Source: Ophiosphaerella korrae (lineage: Eukaryota; Ascomycota; Dothideomycetes; Pleosporales; Phaeosphaeriaceae). From it: 16,366 nucleotides of DNA. Shown in pieces: positions 1 through 8,329 of the stretch (position 1 is the first letter of the stretch; each line of letters opens with the position of its first letter). Location: the NCBI GenBank assembly GCA_028456385.1, contig JALNQF010000702.1, positions 1 to 16,366 of the forward strand. The letters are read 5' to 3'. Position numbers and translations under genes: made by a program. The notes below the pieces were generated by a model, which had not been told where the DNA came from, made no database searches, and was given only the letters and a program-made list of their open reading frames with translations.

Positions 1-2060
1 CTAGCTAACTTTTATAGAAAGTTAATAGTAAGATAGTCTAAAGATATAGAACTAATAACAAGACTTATAAAAAAGGACACGCTGTTTGAATAGATAAAGG
101 AATACAACAAAGTATTTAATAAGATTAAAAAAAAAAGTTTATAGAAAACCTAGTTATTAGAATATATAACCTAGACCTACTAGTAATAGTAAAAACAGAC
201 GTATCTAATTTAGTCTATAGTATAGCACTAATACAAGAAGACCTAGAGACTAAAAAAGAACACTTAGTTAAATACTTTACTAAGAAAATAAAGATAGTAG
301 AACTTAACTACCTAATCTATAATAAAGAGATACTAGTAATCTACAAAATATTTAAGTAATAGAGAGTATACTTATAAAGAGTAAAGTACTAGACAAAAGT
401 CTATATAGATTATAAGAATCTTATAAGATTTATAACAAATAAGGAACTATTATAATACTATACAAGATAGTAGGAATTCTTATTAATATTTAACATAGAA
501 ATTATATATATAAAAAGGAAAGATAATTAGTTTATAGACGCCCTTAGTAGAAGACTAGACTTACAAGAAGAAGTAAGCGCTACTAGTATAGTCTTAGTTA
601 AAAATAAAGAAAGACATTTAGTCCTAAATATACCTAAAATAGCCGTAACACTTAAAAGAAAAAGTAGCGAGCTAGACAAATAGATTTAGAAAATAATACA
701 AGAAGTATCTAAAGAAATAGAGAAACTAGAAATCTATAAAGGACTCGTACAAGCATATAGAAGAATATATATCTTAAAGAAAATCTAAAGAGAATTCGTA
801 TAATAGTTTTACAAACTACTAGTATATAGATACTAAAGGATTAACAAGACTCTAGATAAGATACTACGAGATTACTATATCTTAAAGGTAAGATAACTAG
901 TAATAGAGGTACTACAAGACTATATAGAATATTAGAGGAATAAGTATAATAGATACGTACTATATAGAATATTATAACTAGTAAAAGTACTAGGATAACT
1001 ATAGGGAGTTATTATAATAGACTTTATTACAAAGTTACTAAAGTCTAAAGACCTAATATTAGAAGTTAAATATAATAGAATCCTAACAATAGTAGATAAA
1101 TTTATAAAGTATACATACTTTAGACTATATAAAGAGAGAAGTAAGATAGAGGTTACTATATACTAGGTTCTAGGAACTATAATTAGTTAATATAGACTAC
1201 TAGACAAAATTATTATAGATAGAGATATAAGATTTATATTAAAACTATAGGAAATAATAATAGCGTAATTAGGAATTAAGTATATAATGTCTATAGTATA
1301 TTACCTATAGATAGATAAATAATTAGAATAAATAAATTAGATAGTAGAACAATATCTAAGATACTACCTTAACTACAACTAAAATAACTAGGTATAGCTA
1401 CTACTTATAGTATAGTTAGCATACAATAGCGCAAAGAATATAGTAACAAGAGTATTACCTTTTTTTGCGAACTATAGATTTAAACCTAATATATACTAGA
1501 TACTAAGAAACTAGATATCTTAGTCTTTAAGAAGAGAAAACTTTGCTAATAGACTTAAAAACATATATAACTAACTAAGATAGGACGTAGAATTCCTATA
1601 CAATTAGATAGTAAAGTACTACAATAAGAAATATAAAAGAAGACCTTAATTTAGAGAGGGAGAAAAAGTATAGTTAGTATAGAAGAATATTAAAAGTAAA
1701 TAGCCTAGTTTAAAACTAGACTACGTTAAGATAGGACTATATAAAATTAAGAAGAAAATCTTACTAGTTATATTTAGACTAAAGCTACTAAATAAGATAA
1801 AGATATACCTAATATTCTACGTAGCTCTACTAGAACAAGTACTATAAGAAGTAAAACTACTAGTGTACGAAGTAGACATATATAGAGAATAAGAAGAATA
1901 AGAAGTTAAGAAAATCCTAGTACGCTAGTTCTATAATAGTAGGAACTACTACCTAGTAAAATAGATAGGTATAGACAAGAAAGGGCAACTATAGGAAGAA
2001 ATATAGGAACTAGAAGATAACCTTAACTACTCTAAGAAACTAGAGGACTTCTAAAATTAA
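1..2060 (+). pseudogene. pol: E1 pol remnant: RT tail, RNase H, integrase, chromodomain
   Basis: The window opens in the RT connection with LANFYRKLIV in frame 1. Two extra bases in the A-run 127-136 move the frame, and everything from about 138 to the stop at 2058-2060 is in frame 3. The RNase H Asp (KTDVS) is at 198-200. The integrase zinc region (about 790-960) has His and Cys replaced by Tyr. The catalytic triad is intact: Asp 1020-1022, Asp 1218-1220, Glu 1326-1328. The spacing is D-65-D-35-E, typical of retroviral-type integrases. A GPY/F-like module lies at about 1660-1770 (GLY where GPY is usual). A chromodomain-like segment lies at about 1860-2051 (NYYLVKQIG, with W-to-stop losses). 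Many internal stops make it non-functional. Confidence 0.93.
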
Positions 2061-2363
2061 AACCTTCTAGAGCGCCTTATAGTAAATTAAGAAAACTAAT
2101 AATACTACTACTAGATAGAGAGGCGTTAGGAACGTCTAATACAATAGGAGCTAGAGTAGCCTAAACTATATCTTTAAGGTCTATCTTAGCCTCTAAGGCA
2201 CAAGACTATTTAGATAATTTAGTATTATTATAAGCCTTTATCTTACAAAAACGCTTAATATAAGAATAAAGATCTACTAGCTTATAAAGAGTTAGCTTAT
2301 ACTTAGCCTTAGCTACTACGAGCTATAATAATAGTATCTCTTAAGCCTAGTTAACAGCTCGCC

Positions 2364-2409
2364 CTATATAACTTAGTAAGAAGAGACTATATAGAAATTA
2401 AACACTTAC
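2364..2409 (-). other. Candidate 46-nt intron in the E1 antisense ORF
   Basis: On the minus strand the segment begins GTAAGTG, contains TTACTAAG (close to the fungal branch consensus) and ends ATATAG. Its removal leaves a split TGG (Trp) codon and brings the two halves of the antisense ORF into one frame. The size fits short fungal introns. The same 46-nt interval exists in E4, where the donor G has mutated to A. In E2 and E3 a frame change occurs at the same place, but the acceptor is less clear. An alternative is two separate overlapping ORFs. Confidence 0.5.
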
Positions 2410-2693
2410 ACTCTATAAGAGAAACGCTAGATAGCGTATACTTATATTAAATATTAGCTAGAATATACTCGTTATAGTGTTTGCTATCCTTTAAAGATAT
2501 AAGGTACGTAAGTTTTAGCTAAGTATAATAGGAGTAAAGAAATATTTTAACCCTATTATAAGTAATATAAGTAATAAGAAGAAGTTTATTGTAATTAGAA
2601 CGTAAAGATATAGAGAATAATAAAGAACTAGAGATAAATAAAGAAACTAGACTAATAACCTTAGGCCTAGGGTAGAGAAATAAGAACCTACCT

Positions 2694-2707
2694 AGAGAGG
2701 AGAATAG
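2694..2707 (+). other. E1 polypurine tract
   Basis: The purine-rich stretch AGAGAGGAGAATAG lies directly before the TG of the 3' LTR, where plus-strand DNA synthesis is primed in LTR elements. The same position holds purine tracts in E2, E3 and E4, all ending ATAG. Confidence 0.75.
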
Positions 2708-3149
2708 TGTTATAGTAGTAATAAGGGAAAGCTAATTTAAACTAATTAGCCCTACTATAGATAATAACAACATATATAACTTATAAGGTAACAAACTTAA
2801 CTAGGAAGCTAACTATAATAAGGATACGTAATAAATTTACAATTTACAATCTTAGTAAATACAAAGTATAAATTCGTGTACGTAATAAATTTGTAATTCG
2901 CGATCTTAGTAAATATAAAGTACAAAGCTAGCTAAGAAGTATAAGTATATAGTTAGTAGTAATACGCATTATTAAGATAGTATTAGTAATTTAATCCTTT
3001 AACTATAGAACGCTAATACAAGATAGTTGCAAAACATCTTCTATTGTTTATAGTTATTATAGATCCTAACACGAACTTTTATTATTATCTCTTAATCTAC
3101 TAACTTCTAATTAGGTATTAGGTAGTCGACTCTAGTAACACCTACAACA
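2708..3149 (+). repeat. E1 3' LTR, 442 bp
   Basis: It starts TGTTATAG and ends CTACAACA, so the canonical TG...CA ends survive. It matches the E4 LTRs and the solo LTR read in reverse, with the same length as the E4 LTRs. The next base (3150) is already E2 integrase. The LTR holds a 49-bp tandem duplication (2825-2873 and 2879-2927). Confidence 0.9.
2825..2927 (+). repeat. 49-bp tandem repeat inside the E1 LTR
   Basis: Two copies (2825-2873 and 2879-2927) start TACGTAATAAATTT and contain ATCTTAGTAAATA. They are spaced 54 bp apart, as in the E4 LTRs. The second copy keeps a TCGCGA-like core (TTCGCGATC). The location inside the LTR suggests a promoter or enhancer repeat, but that is inference. 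Confidence 0.75.
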
Positions 3150-3991
3150 ATAGAGACGTATAATTTATATTAAAACTATAGGAAATAATAATAGTATAAT
3201 TAGGAATTAAATACGTAATATCTATAGTATACTACCTATAGATAGATAGATAGTTAGAACAAATAAATTAGATAGTAGAACAATACTTAAGATACTACCT
3301 TAACTATAACTAAAATAATTAGGTATAACTACTACTTATAGCATAGTTAGTATATAATAGCGTAAAGAATATAGTAATAAGAGTATTACTCTTTTTTATA
3401 AACTATAGATTTAAACCTAATATACACTAAATACTAAGAAACTAGATATCTTAGTCTCTAAGAAGAGAAAACTTTGCTAATAGACTTAAAGATATATATA
3501 ACTAACTAAGATAGGACGTAGAATTCCTATACAATTAGATAGTAAAGTATTATAATAAGAAATATAAAAGAGGACCCTAATTTAGAGAGAGAGAAAAAGT
3601 ATAGCTAGTATAGAAGAATATTAAAAGTAAATAGCCTAGTTTAAAACTAAACTACGTTAAGATAAAACTATACAAAATTAAGAAGAAAATCTTACTAGTT
3701 ATATTCAGACTAAAACTACTAAATAAAATAAAGATACACCTAATATTCTATATAGCTCTACTAGAATAAGTACTATAAGAAGTAGAACTACTAGTGTATA
3801 AAGTAGATATATATAAAGAATAAGAAGAATAAGAAGTTAAAGAAATCTTATAATACTAGTTCTATAATAGTAGGAACTACTACCTAGTAGAATAGATAGG
3901 TATAGACGAGAAAGGACAACTATAGGAGAAAATATAGGAACTAGAGGATAACCTTAATTACTCTAAGAAACTAGAAGACTACTAAAGTTAA
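3150..3991 (+). pseudogene. pol: E2 pol remnant: integrase C-half and chromodomain
   Basis: The first codons read AGA GAC GTA, the Arg-Asp following the second catalytic Asp of integrase. E1 therefore broke E2 inside or beside the Asp codon. The catalytic Glu (3257-3259) is intact at the expected distance of 36 codons. The frame runs without any net indel to the terminal TAA at 3989-3991. The GPY/F-like and chromodomain-like segments follow as in E1, with stops at Gln and Trp positions throughout. A Gln-derived TAA at 3983-3985 precedes the true stop. Confidence 0.9.
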
Positions 3992-4665
3992 AACCCTCTA
4001 GAACACCTAGTAGTAAACTAAGAGAACTAATACTACTAACAATAGATAAAGAGATAATAGAGACGTCTAGCGCAAGACCTACTATAGTAATACTAAATAC
4101 TTTATCTAGATCTAGCTTAGCTTCTAGAGCTACTAACTACTTAGCTAATTTCTTATTATTTAAGGCCTTTATCTTATAAAGACAAGAGAAATAAGCTTAA
4201 TTCTCTACTAGCTTACTCTACGTAAGCTCCTAGATACACTTACGCTTAGCTTTAGCCTCTACAATTTAAGATAGTAATTTCTCTTAAGTCTAGTTAATAG
4301 CTTTCCTTATTATTATTAAGCCTAGACGTAAAAATAAGCGTAATAAATATACACTTAGAGAGAGAAATACTAGATATATTATAAGAACTACGTATATTCG
4401 CGCAAATATATACTTTATAAGCTTTACTATTATTTATAGAAATAATATAAAGAAAAGACTTAGGGTTTAACTTAAGAGAAGTATAATAAGAATAAAGAAA
4501 TATTTTAATACTATTACGTAATATATAATTAGTAAGAAGATAGCAACAACGCGTAAATAAAATAGGTATTAGGGAGGATAAAGAACTCTATATTAATAAA
4601 GAAACTAGATTAATAACTCTAGCTCTAAGATAGATAAACTAGGACCTACCTAGAAAGGGAGATAG
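3963..4665 (-). pseudogene. E2 antisense ORF, unknown protein (diverged copy)
   Basis: From 4665 leftwards the minus strand reads LSPFLGRS, then RARVINLVSLLI, KIFLYSYYTSLKL and YICANI. It has only two stops (both TAG) in about 110 codons. The downstream part reads RKAIN, EAKAKRK, YKIKALNNKKLAK and ALEAKLDLDKV. These align with E1/E4 at the amino acid level even though many residues and codons differ, which argues for selection on a protein before RIP. The frame changes between the two parts at the same place as in E1. The end is placed at a TAG (3965-3963) inside the antisense of the chromodomain. No known family is recognised. Confidence 0.7.
4652..4665 (+). other. E2 polypurine tract
   Basis: The purine run AGAAAGGGAGATAG lies immediately before the LTR start (TATTATAG, a RIP-altered TG). 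Its position and sequence parallel the tracts of E1, E3 and E4. Confidence 0.65.
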
Positions 4666-5063
4666 TATTATAGGTATAATAGAAGAAATTAAGATAGAAC
4701 TAATTAGTTCTAACTTAAGTACTAACAAAGTATAGGACAAGTAAAGTAATAATCTTAATTAGGAGACTATATATAACTAAGACACCTAAGCTAATCTATA
4801 ATCTATAGACTCTTAGTATTAATAGATTATAGATTAAGACAATCTATAATCTACTAATCTTAGTAACTATAGATTATAGATTACAATAAGTATATAATTA
4901 GTAATTTAATCCTTTAACTATAGAACGCTAATATAAGATAGTTATAAAATATCTTTTATTGTTTATAGTTATTATAGATCTCTATACAAGCTTTTATTAT
5001 TACTTTATAATCTACTAACTCTAATATAGGCACCTATAGTTAATAATAGGTAACTACGTTACA
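4666..5063 (+). repeat. E2 3' LTR, about 398 bp
   Basis: The start is TATTATAG (ancestral TG presumed) and the end ACGTTACA. The right half resembles the E1/E4 LTRs, for example around the TTTATTGTTTATAGTTATTATAG region and the AGGCACCTATAGTTAATAATAGG end. The middle lacks the 49-bp tandem repeat and instead holds a large inverted-repeat block. It is thus a different LTR subfamily. Confidence 0.82.
4792..4883. repeat. Nested inverted repeats in the E2 LTR
   Basis: The outer arms 4792-4808 and 4867-4883 are perfect 17-bp reverse complements of each other. Inside lie 13-bp perfect arms, 4823-4835 and 4841-4853, around a 5-nt spacer. All arms are built from AATCTATAATCTA-like units. A large RNA or DNA hairpin is possible. 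E3 has a mutated relative in its LTR. Confidence 0.85.
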
Positions 5064-5298
5064 AATATATATAATACGTATACAAAATACTAGAAAAGCT
5101 AGTAGAAAATAAACTATTTCTTAAAATAAGAAAATATAAATTTTATATAAGAGAAATAGAATTCCTTAGATTTATTATAGAACTAGGAAAAATAAAGATT
5201 AATTTAGAAAAGATTAAGTTAATTAATAAATAGCTAATACTAAAGAACTTAAAAGAAGTATAATAATTTTATAGGCTAGTAAACTTTTATAGAAAGTT
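5064..5298 (+). pseudogene. pol: E3 RT fragment, left of the E4 insertion
   Basis: The translation gives VYKILEKLVENKLFL, YKFYIREIEFLRFII and VNFYRK: the thumb/connection end of a Gypsy RT. The matching stretch of E4 reads almost the same. Upstream it is cut by E2. Downstream it is cut by E4 after AAGTT, and the next codons resume at 12784. The stops are TAG/TAA in RIP positions. Confidence 0.9.
5294..5298 (+). repeat. Left target-site duplication of E4 (AAGTT)
   Basis: AAGTT directly before the E4 LTR is repeated exactly at 12779-12783 after it. Removing E4 plus one copy restores the continuous E3 reading NFYRKL. Confidence 0.92.
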
Positions 5299-5740
5299 TA
5301 TAATAGGCCTCTTGTTATTAACTATAAGTACTTATCTTAAAAGAGTTAGTAGATTAAGAGTTAATAGTAAAGGCTTGTATAGAGATCTATAATAACTATA
5401 AATAATAAAAGATATTTTATAACTTTCTTGTATTAGCGTTCTATAGTTAGAGGATTAAATTACTAATACTATTTTAATAATACGTATCCTACTAACTATA
5501 TACTTAGGCCTCTTAGCTAACTTTATACTTTATATTTACTAAGATTACAAATTATAAATCTATTACGTACTTAGCTTTATACTTTGTATTTACTAAGATC
5601 GCAAATTATAAATCTATTACGTATCTCTATTATAGTTAGTCTCCTAATCTAGTTTATCTCCTTATAGGTCGTATACGTTATCGTTATCTATAGTAGGGCT
5701 AATTAGCTTAAATTAGTTTTCTCTTGTTATAACTATAATA
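5299..5740 (-). repeat. E4 3' LTR, 442 bp
   Basis: It is nearly identical to 12337-12778. On the plus strand it runs TATAATAGGCC to CTATAATA. The inner end abuts the polypurine tract, which marks it as the 3' LTR of a minus-strand element. Confidence 0.95.
5521..5623 (-). repeat. 49-bp tandem repeat in the E4 3' LTR
   Basis: The copies 5521-5569 and 5575-5623 both run CTTTATACTT to ATTACGTA. The same pair lies in the other LTR at 12559-12607 and 12613-12661. The solo LTR has a longer, less mutated version with GATCGCGAATCGCGAAT. Confidence 0.85.
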
Positions 5741-5754
5741 CTATTCCCCTCTCT
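5741..5754 (-). other. E4 polypurine tract
   Basis: On the minus strand this is AGAGAGGGGAATAG, directly before the 3' LTR. It is the best preserved of the four tracts. Confidence 0.8.
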
Positions 5755-6038
5755 AGATAAGTTCTTATTTCTCTATTCTAGGCCTAAAGTTATTAGTCTA
5801 GTTTCTTTATTTATTTCTAATTCTTTATTATTCTCTATATCTTATTATTCTAACTACAATAAACTTCTTCTTATTACTTATATTACTTATAATAAGGTTA
5901 AAATATTTCTTTGCGCCTATTATACTTAATTAAAGCTTACTTATCTTATATCTTTAAAAGATAGTAAATACTATAGCAAGTATATTCTAGCTAATATTTA
6001 ATATAAGTATATACTATCTAGTATTTCTCTTATAGAGT
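5741..6038 (+). pseudogene. E4 antisense ORF, first part (exon 1 candidate)
   Basis: Opposite to E4 gag-pol, this reads LFPSLDKFLFLYSRPKVISLVSL (two overlapping motifs PSLDKF and RPKVISLVSL), then KIFLCAYYT and YILANI. Only two TAA interrupt 99 codons, each explained by CAA to TAA. Its length equals the E1 copy (298 nt), so there are no indels. The frame is open back into the LTR for several codons. No intact ATG is seen, as expected after RIP. The protein is basic, Ser/Leu-rich and unrecognised. Confidence 0.7.
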
Positions 6039-6057
6039 ATAAGTATTTAATTTCTAT

Positions 6058-6062
6058 ATAGT
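6058..6062 (+). repeat. Left target-site duplication of the solo LTR (ATAGT)
   Basis: ATAGT here is repeated exactly at 6504-6508. E1, which lacks the insertion, has a single ATAGT at this place on its minus strand. Confidence 0.9.
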
Positions 6063-6503
6063 TGTAACGGGCCTCCTATTGTCAACTACAGGTACCTATC
6101 TAGGGAGGTTAGTAGATTAAGAGATAATAACAAAAGTTCGTGTTAGGATCTACAATAACTATAAACAATAGAAGATATTTCGCAACTATCTTGTATTAGC
6201 GTTCCGTAGTTAAAGGATTGAATTGCTAATACTATCCTAATAATACGTATTACTACTAACTATATACCTATACTACTTAGCTAGCTTTATACTTCGTTTT
6301 TACTAAGATCGCGAATCGCGAATTTATTATATAACGAATTCGTACTTCGTATTTACTAAGATCGCAAATCGCGAATTCGTTACGTATCTCTATTGTAGTT
6401 AGCCTCCTAGTCAAGTTCGTTGCCCTATAGGTTATATATATTGTCGTTATCTATAGTAGGGCTAATTGGTTTAAATTAGTTTTCCCTTATTACAACTATA
6501 ATA
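6063..6503 (-). mobile_element. Solo LTR (441 bp) inserted in E4
   Basis: The plus strand runs TGTAACGGGCCTCC to CTATAATA, matching the E4 LTRs. It is flanked by ATAGT on both sides with no internal element sequence, so the body was lost by LTR-LTR recombination. It keeps more G, C and CpG than the E4 LTRs (TCGCGA cores, GGGAGG, TTCGTGTT). That is consistent with the youngest layer or with weaker RIP on a short sequence. Orientation is the same as E4. Confidence 0.93.
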
Positions 6504-6530
6504 ATAGTCTTTTCTTACTAAGTTATAGAG

Positions 6531-6862
6531 AGCGAGCTATTAACTAGGCTTAAGAGATACTATAATTATAGCTTATAGAAGCTAAAGCTAAGTATAAGCT
6601 AACTCTTTATAAGCTAGTAAATCTTTATTCTTATATTAAGCGTTTTTATAAAATAAAGGCTTATAATAACACTAAATTATCTAAATAGTTTTATGCCTTA
6701 GAGGCTAAGGTAGACCTTAAGGATATAGTTTAGGCTACTCTAGCTCCTACTATATTAGACGTTCCTAATACCTCTCTATTTAGCGCTAGTAATATTAATT
6801 TTCTTAGTTTACTATAAAGTAGTCTAGAGGGTTTTAACTTTAGAACTCTTCTAGTTTCTTAG
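6531..6862 (+). pseudogene. E4 antisense ORF, second part (exon 2 candidate)
   Basis: The frame starting CGA at 6533 reads RASY, EAKAKYKLTLYKLVNL, YSYIKRFYKIKAYNN, ALEAKVDLKDIV and PTILDVPN. Stops are TAG or TAA at positions that fit Gln codons. It ends at TAG 6860-6862 (or TAA 6869-6871), overlapping the antisense of the pol C-terminus by 29 nt. The Lys-rich helical middle is shared with E1, E2 and, more weakly, E3. The pattern of conserved Lys and Ala suggests a basic, possibly nucleic-acid-binding helix, but this is a guess. Confidence 0.7.
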
Positions 6863-7100
6863 AGTAATTAAGGTTATCTTCTAGTTCCTATATTTTCTCT
6901 TATAGTTACCCTTTCTTATCTATACTTATTTATTCTACTAGGTAGTAGTTCTTACTATTATAAAATTAGTATACTAGGATTTCTTTAACTTTTTATTCTT
7001 CTTATTCTCTATACATATCTACTTTATATACTAGTAGTTCTACGTTTTATAGTACTATCTTGAGTAGTACTATATAAAAGGTTAGGTATATCCTTATCTT
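6834..7100 (-). other. E4 chromodomain and pol C-terminus
   Basis: After the GPY/F region the frame continues into a segment like that of E1, with a YLV(K)W-type core (Trp lost), and ends LEEF-stop-S-stop. Chromodomains after integrase direct some Gypsy elements to heterochromatin. Here it is identified only by position and a weak residue pattern. Confidence 0.65.
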
Positions 7101-7399
7101 ATTTAGTAGCTTTAGTTTAAATATAACTAGTATAATTTCTTTCTTAATTTTATATAGTCTTATCTTAACGTAATCTAGTTTTAAGTTTAGTTATTTACTC
7201 TTAATATTCTTTTATACTAACTATACTTTTTCTCTTTTTTTAAATTAAGGTTCTTCTTTATATTTCTTATTGTAGTATTTTACTATCTAGTTATATAGGA
7301 ATTCTACGTCTTATCTTAATTAATCGTGTATATTTTTAAGTCTATTAGCGAAGTTTTCTCTTTTTAAGGACTAAGATATCTAGTTTCTTAGTATTTAGT

Positions 7400-8110
7400 A
7401 TACACTAGGTTTAAATCTATAATTTATAAAAAAAGGTAATACTTTTATTACTATATTCTTTACGCTGTTGTATACTAACTATACTATAGGTAGTAGTTGT
7501 ACCTAACTATTCTAGTTATAGTTAAGGTAGTATCTTAAGTATTATTCTACTATTTAATTTATTTATTCTAACTATCTATCTATTTATAGGTAATATACTA
7601 TAGATATTACGTACTATATTCTTAATTACGCTATTATTGTTTCCTATAGTTTTAATATAAATTATATATCTCTATCTATAATAATTTTATCTAGTAGTCT
7701 ATATTAACTAATTATAGTTCTTAGAACTTAATATATAGTAACTTCTATCCTACTTTTCTCTTTATATAGTCTAAAGTATAAATACTTTATAAGTTTATCT
7801 ACTATTATTAAGATTCTGTCGTACTTAACTCCTAATATTAGGTCCTTAGACTTAGGTAACTTCGTAATAAAGTTTATTATAATAACTCCTTATAGTTGTT
7901 CTAGTACTTCTATTAGTTATAATATTCTATATAGCGTATATCTATTATACTTGTTTCTTTAGTATTCTATATAGTCTTGTAGTACTTCTATTACTAGTTA
8001 CCTAGCTTTTAGGATATAGTAATCTTATAGTAATCTATTTAAGGTTTTATTAATCCTTTAATAACTATATACTAGTAATTTATAGAATTATTGTATAAAT
8101 TCTCTTTAAA
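7400..8110 (-). other. E4 integrase domain
   Basis: The N-terminal zinc region (8104 downwards) has lost its His/Cys. The first catalytic Asp has become Asn (AAC, 7874-7872). The second is Asp (7676-7674) and the third Glu (7568-7566), with spacing D-65-D-35-E as in E1. It inserts the cDNA copy into the genome. Confidence 0.9.
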
Positions 8111-8329
8111 TTTTTCTTAGAATATATATCCTTTTATAGGCCTATACTAATCCTTCTTAGATTTCTAATTTCTCTATTTCTTTAGATACTTTCTTTATTA
8201 CTTTCTAAATCTATTTGTCTAGCTTACTACTCTTTCTTTTTAGTGTTACAGCTATTTTAAGTATATTTAGGACTAAATATCCTTCTTTATTCTTAATTAA
8301 AACTATACTAGTAGCGCTTACTTCTTCTT

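Larger units (their letters stand above)
2032..2707 (-). pseudogene. E1 antisense ORF between pol and 3' LTR, unknown protein
   Basis: Read on the minus strand, exon-like part 1 (2707 to 2410) starts LFSSLGRF and contains PRPKVISLVSL and KIFLYSYYT. It has only two stops in about 100 codons, both fitting CAA/CAG turned into TAA/TAG. Part 2 (2363 to 2032) contains AKAKYKLTLYKLV and ALEAKIDLKDIV. Its frame is offset from part 1, but removing a candidate 46-nt intron joins the two exactly. The region ends tail to tail with pol, overlapping it by 29 nt. An in-frame ATG sits in the LTR at 2773-2771, 22 codons upstream, but E4 has ACG there, so the start is uncertain. Part lengths (298 and 332 nt) match E4 exactly. 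I do not recognise the family. Confidence 0.72.
1..3149 (+). mobile_element. E1: 3' part of a Ty3/Gypsy chromodomain retrotransposon
   Basis: This is the right-hand part of an element whose 5' LTR, gag and most of RT lie left of the window. In order it holds the RT tail, RNase H, integrase, GPY/F module, chromodomain, an antisense ORF, a polypurine tract and the 3' LTR. It is inserted in E2: the base after its LTR continues the E2 integrase. The duplicated target is predicted to be ATAGA (3150-3154), but the left copy is not visible. The LTR keeps its TG start and CA end, unlike E2-E4. That fits E1 being among the youngest layers. It is still full of in-frame TAG/TAA at Gln and Trp positions. 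Confidence 0.93.
3150..5063 (+). mobile_element. E2: 3' third of a Gypsy element, interrupted by E1
   Basis: It begins in the middle of the integrase catalytic core and runs through the chromodomain, antisense ORF, polypurine tract and 3' LTR. Its 5' part must lie beyond the left end of E1, outside the window. It is itself inserted in the RT of E3: immediately after its LTR the E3 RT resumes at about 5064. AATAT (5064-5068) is the predicted target duplication, with the left copy not visible. The LTR and antisense ORF are clearly diverged from E1/E4 and resemble E3. Confidence 0.88.
6039..6530 (+). other. Candidate E4 antisense intron, interrupted by the solo LTR
   Basis: The donor position 6039 now reads ATAAGT, where E1 has GTAAGT. 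TTACTAAG and a terminal AG (6530) follow. Taking out the 446 bp of solo LTR plus one duplication leaves 46 nt, the same as E1. Joining across it gives a split TAG, where E1 has TGG, consistent with Trp to stop by RIP. Confidence 0.45.

Noticed and set aside
4792..4883. Repeated AATCTATAATCTA units as a CRISPR-like array.
   Set aside because: Units are in opposed orientation with no regular spacers, and they lie inside an LTR.
6540..6830. Second part of the antisense ORF as a pogo/Tc1-type transposase tail, because of its Lys-rich helix.
   Set aside because: No DDE motif or helix-turn-helix is visible, and the likeness is only a general charged-helix pattern.
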